DNA of 51,791 nt from Sulfuricurvum sp. (GTDB taxonomy: Bacteria > Campylobacterota > Campylobacteria > Campylobacterales > Sulfurimonadaceae). Within the stretch, counting starts at the first letter, position 1; each line of letters starts with the position of its first letter. The stretch is from contig NZ_JAQTQR010000009.1 of NCBI RefSeq assembly GCF_028712165.1, positions 1-51,791 of the forward strand, read 5' to 3'. Under the pieces are notes generated by a model. That model was not told where the DNA came from and did not search any database. It worked only from the letters and a program-made list of their open reading frames with translations. Position numbers and translations under genes: made by a program. Of the stretch, positions 17,310 to 27,474 are shown one piece after another.

Positions 17310-17961
17310 GACGATACCCTACCCCGCGTATATTAACAATCGACTCACTGCCGATCTCTTGTTTGAGACGATTTACATAAACCCGTATAGCACCGTCACT
17401 GATCATTTCCGATGGGTTCCAGAGGGTATCCATAATCATCTCTTTTGTCACTATTTCCCCGGCATTACGGATAAAAAGGGACATCAACTGATACTCTTTT
17501 AGCGAGAAAGGAATCTCCTTTCCCGCTAACAAAATACACTTGTGCAATTCATCGAGACACAATTCTCCTATACACAGACGATTTTTCCCTTTGCTGCGGC
17601 GCAATAAAGCGTGTATACGAACCAGCAGTTCATCCGTATTAAACGGTTTTTTGAGATAATCATCCGCTCCGATTTCAAATGCCTGAGAAATTTTTTCAAT
17701 CTCTTGGTGGGATGTAAGATAGATCGTAGGAGTGGTATCATTTGCACGACGAAGCTCTTTTAATAGTGACAAACCGTCTATGAGAGGGACATTAATATCA
17801 AGAAGATAAAGATCAAAATGATTTTTGTACGTCTCATCGAGCGCTTCTTGCCCATTACGGCAATGAATCATTTCAAATCCCTCTTCTTCGAGGAGGTCCA
17901 TAATCGATTCACCGAACAGCAAATCGTCTTCAAGAAGCAAAATTTTAGTCGACACGCTCAA
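17299..17961 (-). CDS. OmpR-family response regulator
   Basis: A 220-residue regulator with a receiver domain (phospho-acceptor D55 in LLDINVP; acidic pair E11-D12-D13; KKPF near 104-107) and a C-terminal winged-helix domain (about 125-220, ending IRGVGYRLVP). Partner of the adjacent kinase. It overlaps the dihydroorotase stop by 17 bases, an unusual tie of a signalling pair to a pyrimidine gene. Targets unknown, perhaps this operon. Confidence 0.9.
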   Translation of the reverse strand: MSVSTKILLLEDDLLFGESIMDLLEEEGFEMIHCRNGQEALDETYKNHFDLYLLDINVPLIDGLSLLKELRRANDTTPTIYLTSHQEIEKISQAFEIGADDYLKKPFNTDELLVRIHALLRRSKGKNRLCIGELCLDELHKCILLAGKEIPFSLKEYQLMSLFIRNAGEIVTKEMIMDTLWNPSEMISDGAIRVYVNRLKQEIGSESIVNIRGVGYRLVP

Positions 17962-18952
17962 TCGCCCATCGGAGTGTTTCTCCCGCCTTCATCGGAACAA
18001 CACTGCCATAGATTTCAGGAACCACAAAATCATGTTTTACCAATACCACCTCTTTAAATTCGGCACAAATTCCGTAAATTTGTTGGGCGTTATCGCTGAT
18101 AAATGCTTGGAGATTATCCAGTTTATGGTGTGCATCAAATACTTCACACAACAGCTGCAGTGCAATTGGAGCGGTAAACACCCCTGCTCCGCATCCGCAC
18201 GATTCTTTCATATGTTTCGGGTGCGGCGCGGAATCAGAACCAAACATCACTTTCGGATGAGCATCCAATGCAACTTTAAGCAGCGCAGCACGGTCTTCAG
18301 GACGTTTGGCGATAGGTTTGCAAAACAAATGAGGACGGAGCATTCCGCCGGCAACATCATCGAGAGTAATCATCAAATGGTGGACCGTGATAGTCGCATA
18401 AAGATTATCATATCGATCAAGCATATCTACCGCTTCTTTGGTCGTAATATGTTCCATCACGATTTTAAGTTTCGGGAAGTTGGATGCCAGCATCTCATAG
18501 ACGCTCATAAATTCCGCTTCGCGATCCATAACAAAACCATTTGTCTCACCATGTACTGAGAGTATGATCCCTAAATCAGCCATCGCTTCAAGGGTAGTAC
18601 GCATCGATTCAATATCAAAGCTTGAAACACCCCCCTCTGAGTTGGTCGTTACACCGCTGGGATAGAGTTTGATTGCGGTGATCTCATCTGCCACGTCTTC
18701 CAAAAAAGCACGGCTGTAATTTTGGTAAAACAGTGTCATGTAGGGTTCAAAATCATCCCGTCCAATCGCATGTTTGATCCGCTGTTTATACTCTTTGACC
18801 ATCTCTTTTGAGGTTACAGGGGGGACGAGATTTGGCATAACAAGTGCACCGCTAAAGCTATAAGAGGTGAGTGGAGCGACCGTTTCGAGCATTTCTCCGT
18901 CACGTAGATGGACATGCATATCTAATGGCATGGTTAATGTAATTGTTTTCAT
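17945..18952 (-). CDS. pyrC: Dihydroorotase
   Basis: A 335-residue class II (E. coli PyrC-like) dihydroorotase, catalysing ring closure of carbamoyl-aspartate in pyrimidine synthesis. Metal motif H13-V-H15 in DMHVHLRDGE, the lysine of AIKLYPSG near 94, further metal ligands in VHGETNG and EHITT, and the catalytic Asp region FGSDSAPH. It starts one base after the phosphohexomutase gene stop, so both are in one transcript. Confidence 0.93.
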   Translation of the reverse strand: MKTITLTMPLDMHVHLRDGEMLETVAPLTSYSFSGALVMPNLVPPVTSKEMVKEYKQRIKHAIGRDDFEPYMTLFYQNYSRAFLEDVADEITAIKLYPSGVTTNSEGGVSSFDIESMRTTLEAMADLGIILSVHGETNGFVMDREAEFMSVYEMLASNFPKLKIVMEHITTKEAVDMLDRYDNLYATITVHHLMITLDDVAGGMLRPHLFCKPIAKRPEDRAALLKVALDAHPKVMFGSDSAPHPKHMKESCGCGAGVFTAPIALQLLCEVFDAHHKLDNLQAFISDNAQQIYGICAEFKEVVLVKHDFVVPEIYGSVVPMKAGETLRWAIERVD

Positions 18953-20326
18953 TTAGTGTACCTTTAACTGATGTTGAGCTTCTAGGATCAAGACATTAAG
19001 GGCTTCCTCATAACGTACCGCTTCAGCTTGTTCCGTTGATTCAAAACGTGTTACAAGAACAGGAGTTGTATTGCTGGCACGCACCAAACCCCACCCCTTT
19101 TCAAAAATGACCCGAACCCCATCCACTTCGATGATATCACGAATAACAGGAAAATCTGCCGGAGGAGTATGTAAAAGTTCTTTCAGTTTGGCAATGAGCG
19201 GAAATTTTTCCTGTTCCGTTGTTTTAACCTTGATCTCTTCGGTAGAAAAAACTTGCGGTAATTTTGCAATCTCGGCATCCAAATCGATACCTTCTTGAAT
19301 CAGTTCAAGCATTCGCAATGTCGCATATATTGCATCATCGTAGCCAAAATAACGATCGGCGAAAAAAACATGTCCACTAACTTCACATGCCAAATCAGCA
19401 TGGAGTTCTTTCATTTTGACTTTTAGATTTGAGTGCCCCGTTTTGTACATCACGGCTGTCGCTCCGCGTTCACGCAATATGTCATACATTACTTGTGAAC
19501 ATTTCACTTCACCGATAATGGTAGGATTCTTCATCTTAAGAGCAAACAAGATCGCCATCATGTCCCCTTTTATGTTGTTGTTAGGGGTCAATACTGCAAT
19601 GCGATCCGCATCTCCGTCATAGGCAAAAGCGATATCACCCTCACCCGCCAAAAGTTTTTTAATGTCTTCGAGATTATGTTCCTCGCTCGGATCGGGGTGG
19701 TGGTTCGGAAAAGTTCCGTCAGGATCGACATACATCCCTTTGCTCTTCAGATCAAGTGCGTTAAAAATATCCTCAATTGCTAATCCTGCAACACCGTTAC
19801 CGCAGTCATATACAATCCGTTCTTTCATTCCGCGTAAATGTCCGAATGATTCGACCATAAAAGTTTTGTACCGACTTAGGGCATCAATTTCTATTACTTG
19901 ACGCTCAACCCTCGGAGGAAAAGGCAATGCCTCGATTGTCCGCCCAAGTGCGTAAATCGATTCACCGAAAAAAGGGGCTTTATTGATCGTAATTTTAAAT
20001 CCGTTATATTCACTCGGGTTGTGCGAACCGGTAATCATCACCGAAGCACACGGGGTTATCCCCTCAAAACTTTGGTAATTGCAAAAATAGTTAACCGGAG
20101 TCGGAACCATTCCCATCCCCAGTACTTTCATCCCCCCTGAATTGAGTCCGTTGGTTAAGTAATCAAAAAGAATCGGTGAATGTGACCGTGCATCGTATCC
20201 GACAGCAACGTATTCACCGTACTCTTTCATCTCTTTCGCTAAGGCATACCCCAAACGGGTAATTGTTTCTTCGTTTAACTCTTTCTCATAAATCCCGCGG
20301 ATATCATATTCACGATAAATAGACAT
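18953..20326 (-). CDS. Phosphomannomutase/phosphoglucomutase
   Basis: A 457-residue alpha-D-phosphohexomutase of the AlgC/ManB type. Active-site serine in MITGSHNPSEYNG (about 96-108), metal loop DGDADR near 227-232, sugar-binding block EVSGHVFF and phosphate loop RASNTTPVLV close to the end. I start it at the ATG at 20326 (MSIYREYDIRGIY), which has AAAGGG upstream and matches the family N terminus. Role: interconversion of hexose 6- and 1-phosphates for surface sugar and nucleotide-sugar synthesis, consistent with the polysaccharide locus in the window. Confidence 0.92.
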   Translation of the reverse strand: MSIYREYDIRGIYEKELNEETITRLGYALAKEMKEYGEYVAVGYDARSHSPILFDYLTNGLNSGGMKVLGMGMVPTPVNYFCNYQSFEGITPCASVMITGSHNPSEYNGFKITINKAPFFGESIYALGRTIEALPFPPRVERQVIEIDALSRYKTFMVESFGHLRGMKERIVYDCGNGVAGLAIEDIFNALDLKSKGMYVDPDGTFPNHHPDPSEEHNLEDIKKLLAGEGDIAFAYDGDADRIAVLTPNNNIKGDMMAILFALKMKNPTIIGEVKCSQVMYDILRERGATAVMYKTGHSNLKVKMKELHADLACEVSGHVFFADRYFGYDDAIYATLRMLELIQEGIDLDAEIAKLPQVFSTEEIKVKTTEQEKFPLIAKLKELLHTPPADFPVIRDIIEVDGVRVIFEKGWGLVRASNTTPVLVTRFESTEQAEAVRYEEALNVLILEAQHQLKVH

Positions 20327-20387
20327 AAAACCCTTTCGTTTAAACAATAACCGATTATACAATGCGAACAGTAAAAGAGTATATTAT

Positions 20388-20402
20388 GGGGCGAAAGGCC
20401 CC
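20388..20402 (-). terminator. Hairpin after the second ammonium transporter
   Basis: GGGGC and GCCCC enclose a five-base loop; on the minus strand an AT-rich segment (ATAATATACTCTTTT) follows. It sits between the amt stop at 20436 and the mutase start at 20326, so it probably separates the two units. Confidence 0.5.
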
Positions 20403-20435
20403 GTAGAAGAATAGTAAAGAAGTGTTACAAAAGTG

Positions 20436-21614
20436 TTAAATGGCGCGTTTAAATTCAGGATACGCTTCAAGTCCGCATTCGCTGACATCGAGCCCTTGCT
20501 GCTGTTCTTCATCGGTTGCACGGAAAGGAAAGACTTTATTAATAAGATAGATAATGACAAAAGAGACGGTGAATACAAAAATTGCAATTTCAGCCACCCC
20601 TTTAAGTTGATTCATAAAGGTGATATTTTTCACCGCATTACTCGCAAAAATTCCTACTGCAAGTGTTCCCCAAATACCATTGACTAAATGTACTGACAAT
20701 GCCCCAACCGGATCATCAATGCGCACCTTATCAAATAAAGGAATGGCAAGAACAACCAAAAGACCTCCGATAAATCCTACCGCCAATGCATCATATAGAG
20801 TAAATAAATGTGCACCGGCCGTAACAGCAACCAACCCGCCAAGTGCCCCATTGAGAATCATCGTAATATCAAAAAGTTTATAGCGGGCATATATCATAAT
20901 ACCCGCTGAAATTGCCCCTGCAAGACCGGCAACATTAGTATTAAAAATTGTCAGCGCTACGCTATCAGCAGCCTCTTTCGTTGCTATCGATCCAACGGAA
21001 CCGCCGTTAAATCCGAACCATCCGATCCACAACAGCATCGCTCCTAAAACAACCAAAGGTATATTTGAAGCCGGGATAACACGCATTTGATCACCAACGT
21101 AACGGCCTTTACGAGACCCAATCACCAAAATCGCCGCAAGTAATGCCCATCCACCGGTAGAGTGGATAACAGTAGAACCGGCCAAATCAACCATATTAAT
21201 ATCAAACAGTGTATCTTTAAGCCAATCACTTCCCCAACTGATATTCACTGCTGTAGGATAGATCAGTGCACCCATGATTACCGTAAACAGTGTAAGAGGA
21301 AGCAATCTGGCTCGCTCTCCCACCCCACCGCTCATAATGTTGATCGCTTTACCGACAAACGCCATTTGAAACATAAAAAAAGCCCATTTACTCATGGTAG
21401 TCGTTTCAGCATCACCAAATGCCAAATGAAATCCGATCAAAATAAATGCCATTGATGCAACTGCATAGATCATTACATTGACGGTCAAAACGCTTGAAAC
21501 GTTCTTTGTACGAACCAAACCTGCCTCGAGCATCGCAAAACCGGGAACCATTAAAATAATCAAAGTGATTGAAAAAAGAGTAAAGAGAGTATCGATAACG
21601 TAGGCAGTATCCAC
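20436..21614 (-). CDS. Ammonium transporter, second copy (Amt2)
   Basis: A 392-residue Amt/Rh-family channel with about eleven membrane helices and no signal peptide. Both pore histidines appear present (STVIHSTGGW and SVHLVNGIWG). The start is GTG at 21614 after AAAGGTG. It is preceded by a PII gene and a palindrome (21684-21698). It differs clearly from the first transporter (22057-23400), so the two are not a recent duplication; they may differ in affinity or be regulated differently by the two PII proteins. Confidence 0.9.
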   Translation of the reverse strand: MDTAYVIDTLFTLFSITLIILMVPGFAMLEAGLVRTKNVSSVLTVNVMIYAVASMAFILIGFHLAFGDAETTTMSKWAFFMFQMAFVGKAINIMSGGVGERARLLPLTLFTVIMGALIYPTAVNISWGSDWLKDTLFDINMVDLAGSTVIHSTGGWALLAAILVIGSRKGRYVGDQMRVIPASNIPLVVLGAMLLWIGWFGFNGGSVGSIATKEAADSVALTIFNTNVAGLAGAISAGIMIYARYKLFDITMILNGALGGLVAVTAGAHLFTLYDALAVGFIGGLLVVLAIPLFDKVRIDDPVGALSVHLVNGIWGTLAVGIFASNAVKNITFMNQLKGVAEIAIFVFTVSFVIIYLINKVFPFRATDEEQQQGLDVSECGLEAYPEFKRAI

Positions 21615-21683
21615 GCAACACCTTTAATTTGAGATAAAGGTGTGCATTATATATCCAAACAAATGGATTTAAGAAGAAGAAGT

Positions 21684-21698
21684 GATTAAAATTTAATC
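21684..21698. promoter_or_regulatory. 15-bp palindrome upstream of amt2
   Basis: GATTAAAATTTAATC, perfect dyad except the centre base. Nearly the same palindrome is upstream of the other amt gene (23499-23513). A further GATTAAA half-site is at about 21703-21709. Candidate operator for nitrogen control; alternatively part of a weak terminator of the PII gene that ends at 21705. Confidence 0.45.
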
Positions 21699-21704
21699 AA
21701 ATGA

Positions 21705-22046
<342 letters not shown>

Positions 22047-22056
22047 TCATTCCTTC

Positions 22057-23400
22057 TTATAGGTTAAATCCACGTTCACCGTGTACTGATTCATCCAAAC
22101 CTTGGCTCTCTTGTTCTTCGTTAACACGTGAACCGCCAGTTAATGCCATTGCGATAAAGTAAACGATGACCGTACCGATCAATGTAAACACTCCTACAAC
22201 AAGGACCGACTGAAGTTGAACCATGACTTGTCCCATACGGTCATCTGATGCTTTAAGCGGACCGTCCCATAATAATGCTTTATCGTTAAGAGCGAAGATA
22301 CCGGTAGCAATCGCACCCCAAAGACCTGCAAGGAAGTGAACTCCGAATGCATCCAAAGAATCGTCGTAACCCAATTTTTTCTTAAGAGCCGTTACACCGA
22401 AGAAAGCGATCAATGCACCCATGATTCCGATGATAAATGCACCGGATACTCCAACGAATCCCGCAGCAGGCGTAATCGCAACCAAACCAGCGATAGCACC
22501 GGAAGCAGCACCTAGCAATGTCGGTTTTTTGAACACTGCATACTCAATTGCGATCCATGTCAATGTTGCAACAGCTGCAGCAATCGTTGTAGTCAAGAAA
22601 GCAACACCAGCGATAGCGTTTGCACCGAATGCAGAACCGCCGTTGAATCCATACCAACCAAACCATAGCAAACCAGCACCGGCAGCAGTCAAGATAACAC
22701 TTGCAGGTTTCATCGCAGTTTTAGGATAACCTGAACGTTTACCAAGCAATAATGCAAGAACAAGACCAGCCAAACCACCGTTCATATGGACAACCGTACC
22801 ACCGGCAAAGTCAAGTGTACCTAGGTTGAAAAGGTAACCTCCACCCCATACCATGTGCGTAATCGGAGCATAAACAACGACTGTCCAGATTGCCGCAAAA
22901 ACCATCCAAGTTGAAAATTTCATACGTTCAATAACCGAACCCGCAGCAATTGCGATCGTAATGGCCGCAAATGTCCCTTGGAAGACAACGAAAACGTATT
23001 TTGGATAAAGCTGACCGAGATCAACACTTGCAAATTCAGTCCAGCTGATACCGCTAAGCATTACATTGCCGAATCCACCGATGACTTGATTCATCGAACC
23101 GTCCATTGTACCAAAAGCAACCGAATAACCAGCAACTACCCATGCAACAAAACCGACTGCAAATGCACCGAATACCATAGCGTATGTATTAAGAACGTTT
23201 TTCGCTCTTGTCATACCGCCGTAGAACAGTGCCAAACCGATTGGCGTCATCAACATAACCAATGCTGTCGACATCATCATCCATGCTGTATCACCAGAGT
23301 TGAGTACCGGTTCCGCAGCTGCAGCAACAGCAGTTGCGTTTGCATCATCAGCAAATGCCGATACGCCCAATAGCGATAAAGCTAAAAGCCACTTTTTCAT
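22057..23400 (-). CDS. amtB: Ammonium transporter, first copy (Amt1)
   Basis: A 447-residue Amt-family transporter with a cleavable signal peptide (MKKWLLALSLLGVSAFA, cut near residue 17) followed by eleven membrane helices. Pore histidines lie in GGTVVHMNGG and GVHFLAGLWG; the motif YGGMTRAKN is typical of the family. The ATG follows AAGGAGAAAA. Transcribed from the promoter region at about 23410-23460 (TACAAT on the minus strand), with a palindrome at 23499-23513 further upstream. Together with PII it forms the ammonium uptake and sensing unit; it also would recapture ammonia lost from guanidine breakdown. Confidence 0.94.
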   Translation of the reverse strand: MKKWLLALSLLGVSAFADDANATAVAAAAEPVLNSGDTAWMMMSTALVMLMTPIGLALFYGGMTRAKNVLNTYAMVFGAFAVGFVAWVVAGYSVAFGTMDGSMNQVIGGFGNVMLSGISWTEFASVDLGQLYPKYVFVVFQGTFAAITIAIAAGSVIERMKFSTWMVFAAIWTVVVYAPITHMVWGGGYLFNLGTLDFAGGTVVHMNGGLAGLVLALLLGKRSGYPKTAMKPASVILTAAGAGLLWFGWYGFNGGSAFGANAIAGVAFLTTTIAAAVATLTWIAIEYAVFKKPTLLGAASGAIAGLVAITPAAGFVGVSGAFIIGIMGALIAFFGVTALKKKLGYDDSLDAFGVHFLAGLWGAIATGIFALNDKALLWDGPLKASDDRMGQVMVQLQSVLVVGVFTLIGTVIVYFIAMALTGGSRVNEEQESQGLDESVHGERGFNL

Positions 23401-23498
23401 TTTTTCTCCTTATGTTTGGACTTTTTAATCGGTCCGTATTAACGTAAATGTCAGGTACCATTGTACAGAGTAATTTAAAAGCAATAGCGCAAATTATT

Positions 23499-23513
23499 GA
23501 TTAAATTTTAATC
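23499..23513. promoter_or_regulatory. 15-bp palindrome upstream of amt1
   Basis: GATTAAATTTTAATC, dyad with a variable centre base, about 100 bases upstream of the amt1 start and outside the inferred -10 region. It matches the palindrome before amt2 (arms GATTAAA and TTTAATC, one central base apart). Shared position upstream of both transporters suggests a regulator-binding site. Confidence 0.45.
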
Positions 23514-23603
23514 AGTTTTAGAGATGAATTAAAAAACATATGATTTTTTATCTATAAGGAAAGAGAATAAGTCTTTATTAAACGAATGAGTGATAATTTA
23601 GAT

Positions 23604-23631
23604 CTTGCAATGAACACGATCTCATTGCAAG
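23604..23631 (-). terminator. Strong hairpin downstream of PII copy 2
   Basis: CTTGCAATGA (23604-23613) pairs perfectly with TCATTGCAAG (23622-23631) over an eight-base loop: a 10-bp stem 16 bases after the PII stop. The following minus-strand sequence is AT-rich but lacks a T run. Likely terminator or 3' stabiliser separating this gene from amt1. Confidence 0.6.
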
Positions 23632-23647
23632 AAGATTGATTTGCAGA

Positions 23648-24028
<381 letters not shown>

Positions 24029-24084
24029 TTATTTAACTAATTTAGCAAATCAAAGCGCTTTTTAGATTTTAAGGCTCATTCGGT

Positions 24085-24090
24085 TATAAT
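24085..24090 (+). promoter_or_regulatory. -10 box of gyrA
   Basis: TATAAT preceded by GGT, 32 bases before the gyrA ATG; the ribosome site is GGGG at 24113-24116. Confidence 0.55.
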
Positions 24091-24121
24091 CAGCCATATT
24101 ATCTTCACTTTTGGGGACCGC

Positions 24122-26605
24122 ATGAACGATCTGCTAGACAACAGCGAAATAAATGACATTAATATAGAAGACACACTCAAGAGCAGTTATCTTGATTACT
24201 CGATGAGTGTTATCATCGGGCGTGCCCTTCCAGACGTCCGAGACGGTCTTAAGCCGGTACATAGACGTATTTTATATGCCATGGACAAACTTAGCCTTTC
24301 CGCAGGTGCTAAATATAAAAAATCAGCCCGTATCGTCGGGGATGTCATCGGACAGTATCACCCGCACGGTGACACTTCCGTTTACGATGCACTGGTTCGT
24401 ATGGCGCAACCATTCGCAATGCGTGCACCACTGGTAGACGGACAAGGGAACTTCGGTTCAGTCGATGGAGACAGCGCTGCGGCTATGCGTTACACCGAAG
24501 CGAGAATGACACGTTATGCGGGAGAACTTCTCAAAGATCTTGAAAAAGATACCGTTGATATGATTGAAAACTACGACGGCACAACCTTCGAGCCTGAAGT
24601 CCTTCCGACACGTGTACCGAACCTTATCATTAATGGTTCATCCGGTATTGCCGTCGGTATGGCAACGAATATCCCTCCACATAATCCAAATGAAGTTTTA
24701 AGTGCACTGGTTCATCTTATGGATAATCCCAATGCATCGCTTATCGAGATTATGCAATTTATCAAAGCTCCCGATTTTCCTACGGGAGGAACCATTTACG
24801 GTAAAAAAGGGATTTTAGACGCATATGAAACCGGTCGCGGACGCATCCGTATCCGTGCCAAAACCCATATCGAGAAAAAATCGAATAAAGACGTTATCGT
24901 TATCGATGAACTTCCGTATCAAGTCAACAAAGCACGCTTGATCGAAACCATCGCCGATTTGGTTAAAGACAAATTCATCGAAGGTATCTCTGAGATCCGT
25001 GACGAATCCGACCGTGAAGGTATCCGTGTCGTTATCGAGCTTAAACGTGATGCGATGAGTGAAATCGTCCTTAACAACCTTTATAAATCGACCAATATGG
25101 AGACAACGTTCGGGATCATCATGCTCTCGGTCTTCAACCAAGAGCCGCGTGTCTTCACCCTATTGGAGATGTTGGGGCACTTTATTAATCACCGTAAAAC
25201 AGTTATTATCCGTCGTACTATTTTCGATCTCGAAAAAGCAAAAGCCCGTGCACATATCTTGGAAGGTTTGAAAAAAGCCCTCGATCATATCGAAGCGATC
25301 ATCAAACTGATCCGTGCAAGCAATGACGGTGAAGCGGCTAAAAATGGCTTGATCTCAGAGTTTGGATTTTCACCGATCCAAGCTCAAGCGATTTTGGATA
25401 TGCGTCTCCAACGCCTTACAGGCTTGGAACGTGATAAAATCGAAAATGAACTCAAAGAGATTTTGGCACACATCGAATACCTTGAAAGTATTCTACGCAG
25501 CGAAGAGGTTCTCAAAGATATTATCAAAGGGGAGTTTGTTGAGCTTGTCGAGCAATATAATATCCCTCGTGTTACCGATATCGAAGACAACTACGATGAT
25601 ATCAACATCGAAGATTTGATTCCGAACGAGCCTATGGTTGTTACAATCAGCCACCGCGGATACATCAAACGTGTTCCTCTCGTTGCATACGAGAAACAAA
25701 TCCGTGGTGGTAAAGGTAAAATTGCCGTTACCACCTACGATGATGACTTTATCGAAAAATTCTATACCTGTAACACCCATGATACCTTGATGTTTGTCAC
25801 CGATCGCGGACAACTTCACTGGCTCAAAGTGTATAAAATACCGGAAGGGTCACGTACAGCCAAAGGGAAAGCGGTTGTTAACCTTATCAACCTTGAAGCG
25901 GATGAAAAAATTCGTTCAATCATTCCTACAACCGATTTTGATGAGAGTAAATCTCTCGTCTTCTTTACTCAAAACGGTATCGTCAAACGTACTGCATTGA
26001 GTGAATTCTCTAATGTACGAAGCAACGGTGTCCGAGCTATCGTTCTGGATGATGATGATGCACTGATCACGGCGCACATTGCAAATGAAGAGACCAAATA
26101 TCTCTTTATCGTGACTAAATACGCACAATGTATTAAATTCGAAATCGAAAAAACCCGTGATCAGGGACGCAGTACCCGCGGTGTTCGCGGTATCAAGTTT
26201 AAAATAGACGGTGACGTCGTTGTCGATGCCAATATCATTAAAAGCGATGAAGAAGAGATTCTCATGGTCAGTGAAAAAGGAATCGGAAAACGAACCACTG
26301 CGGAAGAGTACCGTCTCACAAACCGTGCCGGTTCAGGTGTTATCGCTATGAAACTCAACCAAAAAACCGGAACTACGGTTGTTGGGTGTCTGATGGTTGA
26401 TGAGAGTATGGATATGATGGCCCTCACCAAAGCAGGCAAAATGATTCGTGTCGATATGCAAACGATTGCCAAATCGGGACGTAATACCAGCGGTGTGTAC
26501 ATTATCAAAGGTGATGATGTCGCGAGTATCTCACGTTGTCCGAAAAAAGATGAAGAGGAAGAAGAATCCGAAGGATCGGCAGAGGGAACCCTAGAGTTGG
26601 AATAG
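24122..26605 (+). CDS. gyrA: DNA gyrase subunit A
   Basis: An 827-residue type II topoisomerase subunit that introduces negative supercoils with GyrB. Catalytic tyrosine Y124 in [10 protein letters not shown]. The quinolone-resistance region reads [12 protein letters not shown] with T85 and D89, the usual susceptible-type residues for Campylobacterota (Thr at the Ser83-equivalent). Breakage-reunion domain about 1-500; C-terminal beta-pinwheel about 515-805 with repeated blocks and a GyrA box-like QIRGGKGK near 529-536. It ends in an acidic tail. Full length; single gene unit. Confidence 0.97.
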   Translation: MNDLLDNSEINDINIEDTLKSSYLDYSMSVIIGRALPDVRDGLKPVHRRILYAMDKLSLSAGAKYKKSARIVGDVIGQYHPHGDTSVYDALVRMAQPFAMRAPLVDGQGNFGSVDGDSAAAMRYTEARMTRYAGELLKDLEKDTVDMIENYDGTTFEPEVLPTRVPNLIINGSSGIAVGMATNIPPHNPNEVLSALVHLMDNPNASLIEIMQFIKAPDFPTGGTIYGKKGILDAYETGRGRIRIRAKTHIEKKSNKDVIVIDELPYQVNKARLIETIADLVKDKFIEGISEIRDESDREGIRVVIELKRDAMSEIVLNNLYKSTNMETTFGIIMLSVFNQEPRVFTLLEMLGHFINHRKTVIIRRTIFDLEKAKARAHILEGLKKALDHIEAIIKLIRASNDGEAAKNGLISEFGFSPIQAQAILDMRLQRLTGLERDKIENELKEILAHIEYLESILRSEEVLKDIIKGEFVELVEQYNIPRVTDIEDNYDDINIEDLIPNEPMVVTISHRGYIKRVPLVAYEKQIRGGKGKIAVTTYDDDFIEKFYTCNTHDTLMFVTDRGQLHWLKVYKIPEGSRTAKGKAVVNLINLEADEKIRSIIPTTDFDESKSLVFFTQNGIVKRTALSEFSNVRSNGVRAIVLDDDDALITAHIANEETKYLFIVTKYAQCIKFEIEKTRDQGRSTRGVRGIKFKIDGDVVVDANIIKSDEEEILMVSEKGIGKRTTAEEYRLTNRAGSGVIAMKLNQKTGTTVVGCLMVDESMDMMALTKAGKMIRVDMQTIAKSGRNTSGVYIIKGDDVASISRCPKKDEEEEESEGSAEGTLELE

Positions 26606-26653
26606 TATTTGCTATTCATTAGCAACTATTCCAAACCCCTTCAAGGAACCAGA

Positions 26654-27112
26654 ATGAGACTATCTGCTGCTCTCGCCCTTTTGCTCAGTGTAACTGCACT
26701 GCAAGCGGGTATTTTTTCGAGTGATGAATCCTCTGAACAAAAAGTCAAATGTGTCTACAGCGGCACCGATGGCAATTGTGTTGAACCGATTTTACGATCG
26801 CAAAATGAGCTTGTTATCACCGTCACAGGTCAAGGCGTTGCCCCATCCGTCACATCCTCTCCTGCCCAAGCGTATGCACTCGCTAAACGTGCCGCAATGG
26901 TGGATGGATACCGTCTCATCGCAGAACGGGTCAAAGGGGTACAGGTCGAAGGCCAAGACACCATCAAAAATATGATGCTGCAACAATCCAGTACCAAAAC
27001 ATCGGTCGAAGCGATCGTTCGCGGAGCCAATATTCTCAATACCACATTCAAAGAGGGCCTGTGCGAAGTCGAAATGGAAATCGCCCTTTCGTATTCACGA
27101 GTCTTACACTAA
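26654..27112 (+). CDS. LPP20-like exported protein
   Basis: A 152-residue protein with a signal peptide (MRLSAALALLLSVTALQA, cut before GIF). There is no lipobox cysteine at the cut. After a short linker containing two cysteines (KCVYS and NCVEP) comes a domain (about 55-152) resembling the LPP20 family of Helicobacter/Campylobacter envelope proteins: AYALAKRAAMVDGYRLIAE followed by a VEAIVRGA block. I start at 26654, after CAAGGAA, since it gives a clean signal peptide. It overlaps the next gene by 52 bases and lies upstream of flgR. Function unknown. Confidence 0.72.
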   Translation: MRLSAALALLLSVTALQAGIFSSDESSEQKVKCVYSGTDGNCVEPILRSQNELVITVTGQGVAPSVTSSPAQAYALAKRAAMVDGYRLIAERVKGVQVEGQDTIKNMMLQQSSTKTSVEAIVRGANILNTTFKEGLCEVEMEIALSYSRVLH

Positions 27113-27465
27113 TCTCGATCCTCTCTTACGGAGCCGAAAACTATTATATAGGATATCGGCTCACCACTAAAAATGCTCAGCCTATTGAAGAGACTTTTTC
27201 CCTCTCCAAAGCAATGCAGCCCTGTCCTAAAAATCACGGATCTGCATTATCGCTTCAACGCCATGACGATGAATCTCTTGAAATGGTTCTAAACCGTGAT
27301 CGAACCCTCTTTTTAGAGTATGCCGCTTCACAGGATTTTCGTCTCAAAAGCGATGAAACCCTCACCTCTACCCAACTTAAAAGCATTCAAACCCTCACCC
27401 TTCCGACACAATGTTATGCAGTCGAGTTTAATGGAGACTTGGTTACAATCACCCTACTCAAATAA
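27061..27465 (+). CDS. Small exported protein of unknown function
   Basis: A 134-residue reading frame starting with GTG at 27061, inside the end of the preceding gene. The start is supported by AAAGAGGG five bases upstream and by a signal-peptide-like N terminus (basic, then PFVFTSLTLISILS, then YGA). The mature part has two cysteines (PCPKNHG and QCYAVEF) that could form a disulfide. I recognise no family. It ends nine bases before flgR, so it is likely cotranscribed with it and may serve the flagellar or envelope system. Confidence 0.6.
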   Translation: MRSRNGNRPFVFTSLTLISILSYGAENYYIGYRLTTKNAQPIEETFSLSKAMQPCPKNHGSALSLQRHDDESLEMVLNRDRTLFLEYAASQDFRLKSDETLTSTQLKSIQTLTLPTQCYAVEFNGDLVTITLLK

Positions 27466-27474
27466 GGGGGGCGA

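Noticed and set aside
20388-20402. GC-rich hairpin as a small RNA gene
   Set aside because: Only a single 15-base hairpin with no promoter of its own; a terminator role suffices.
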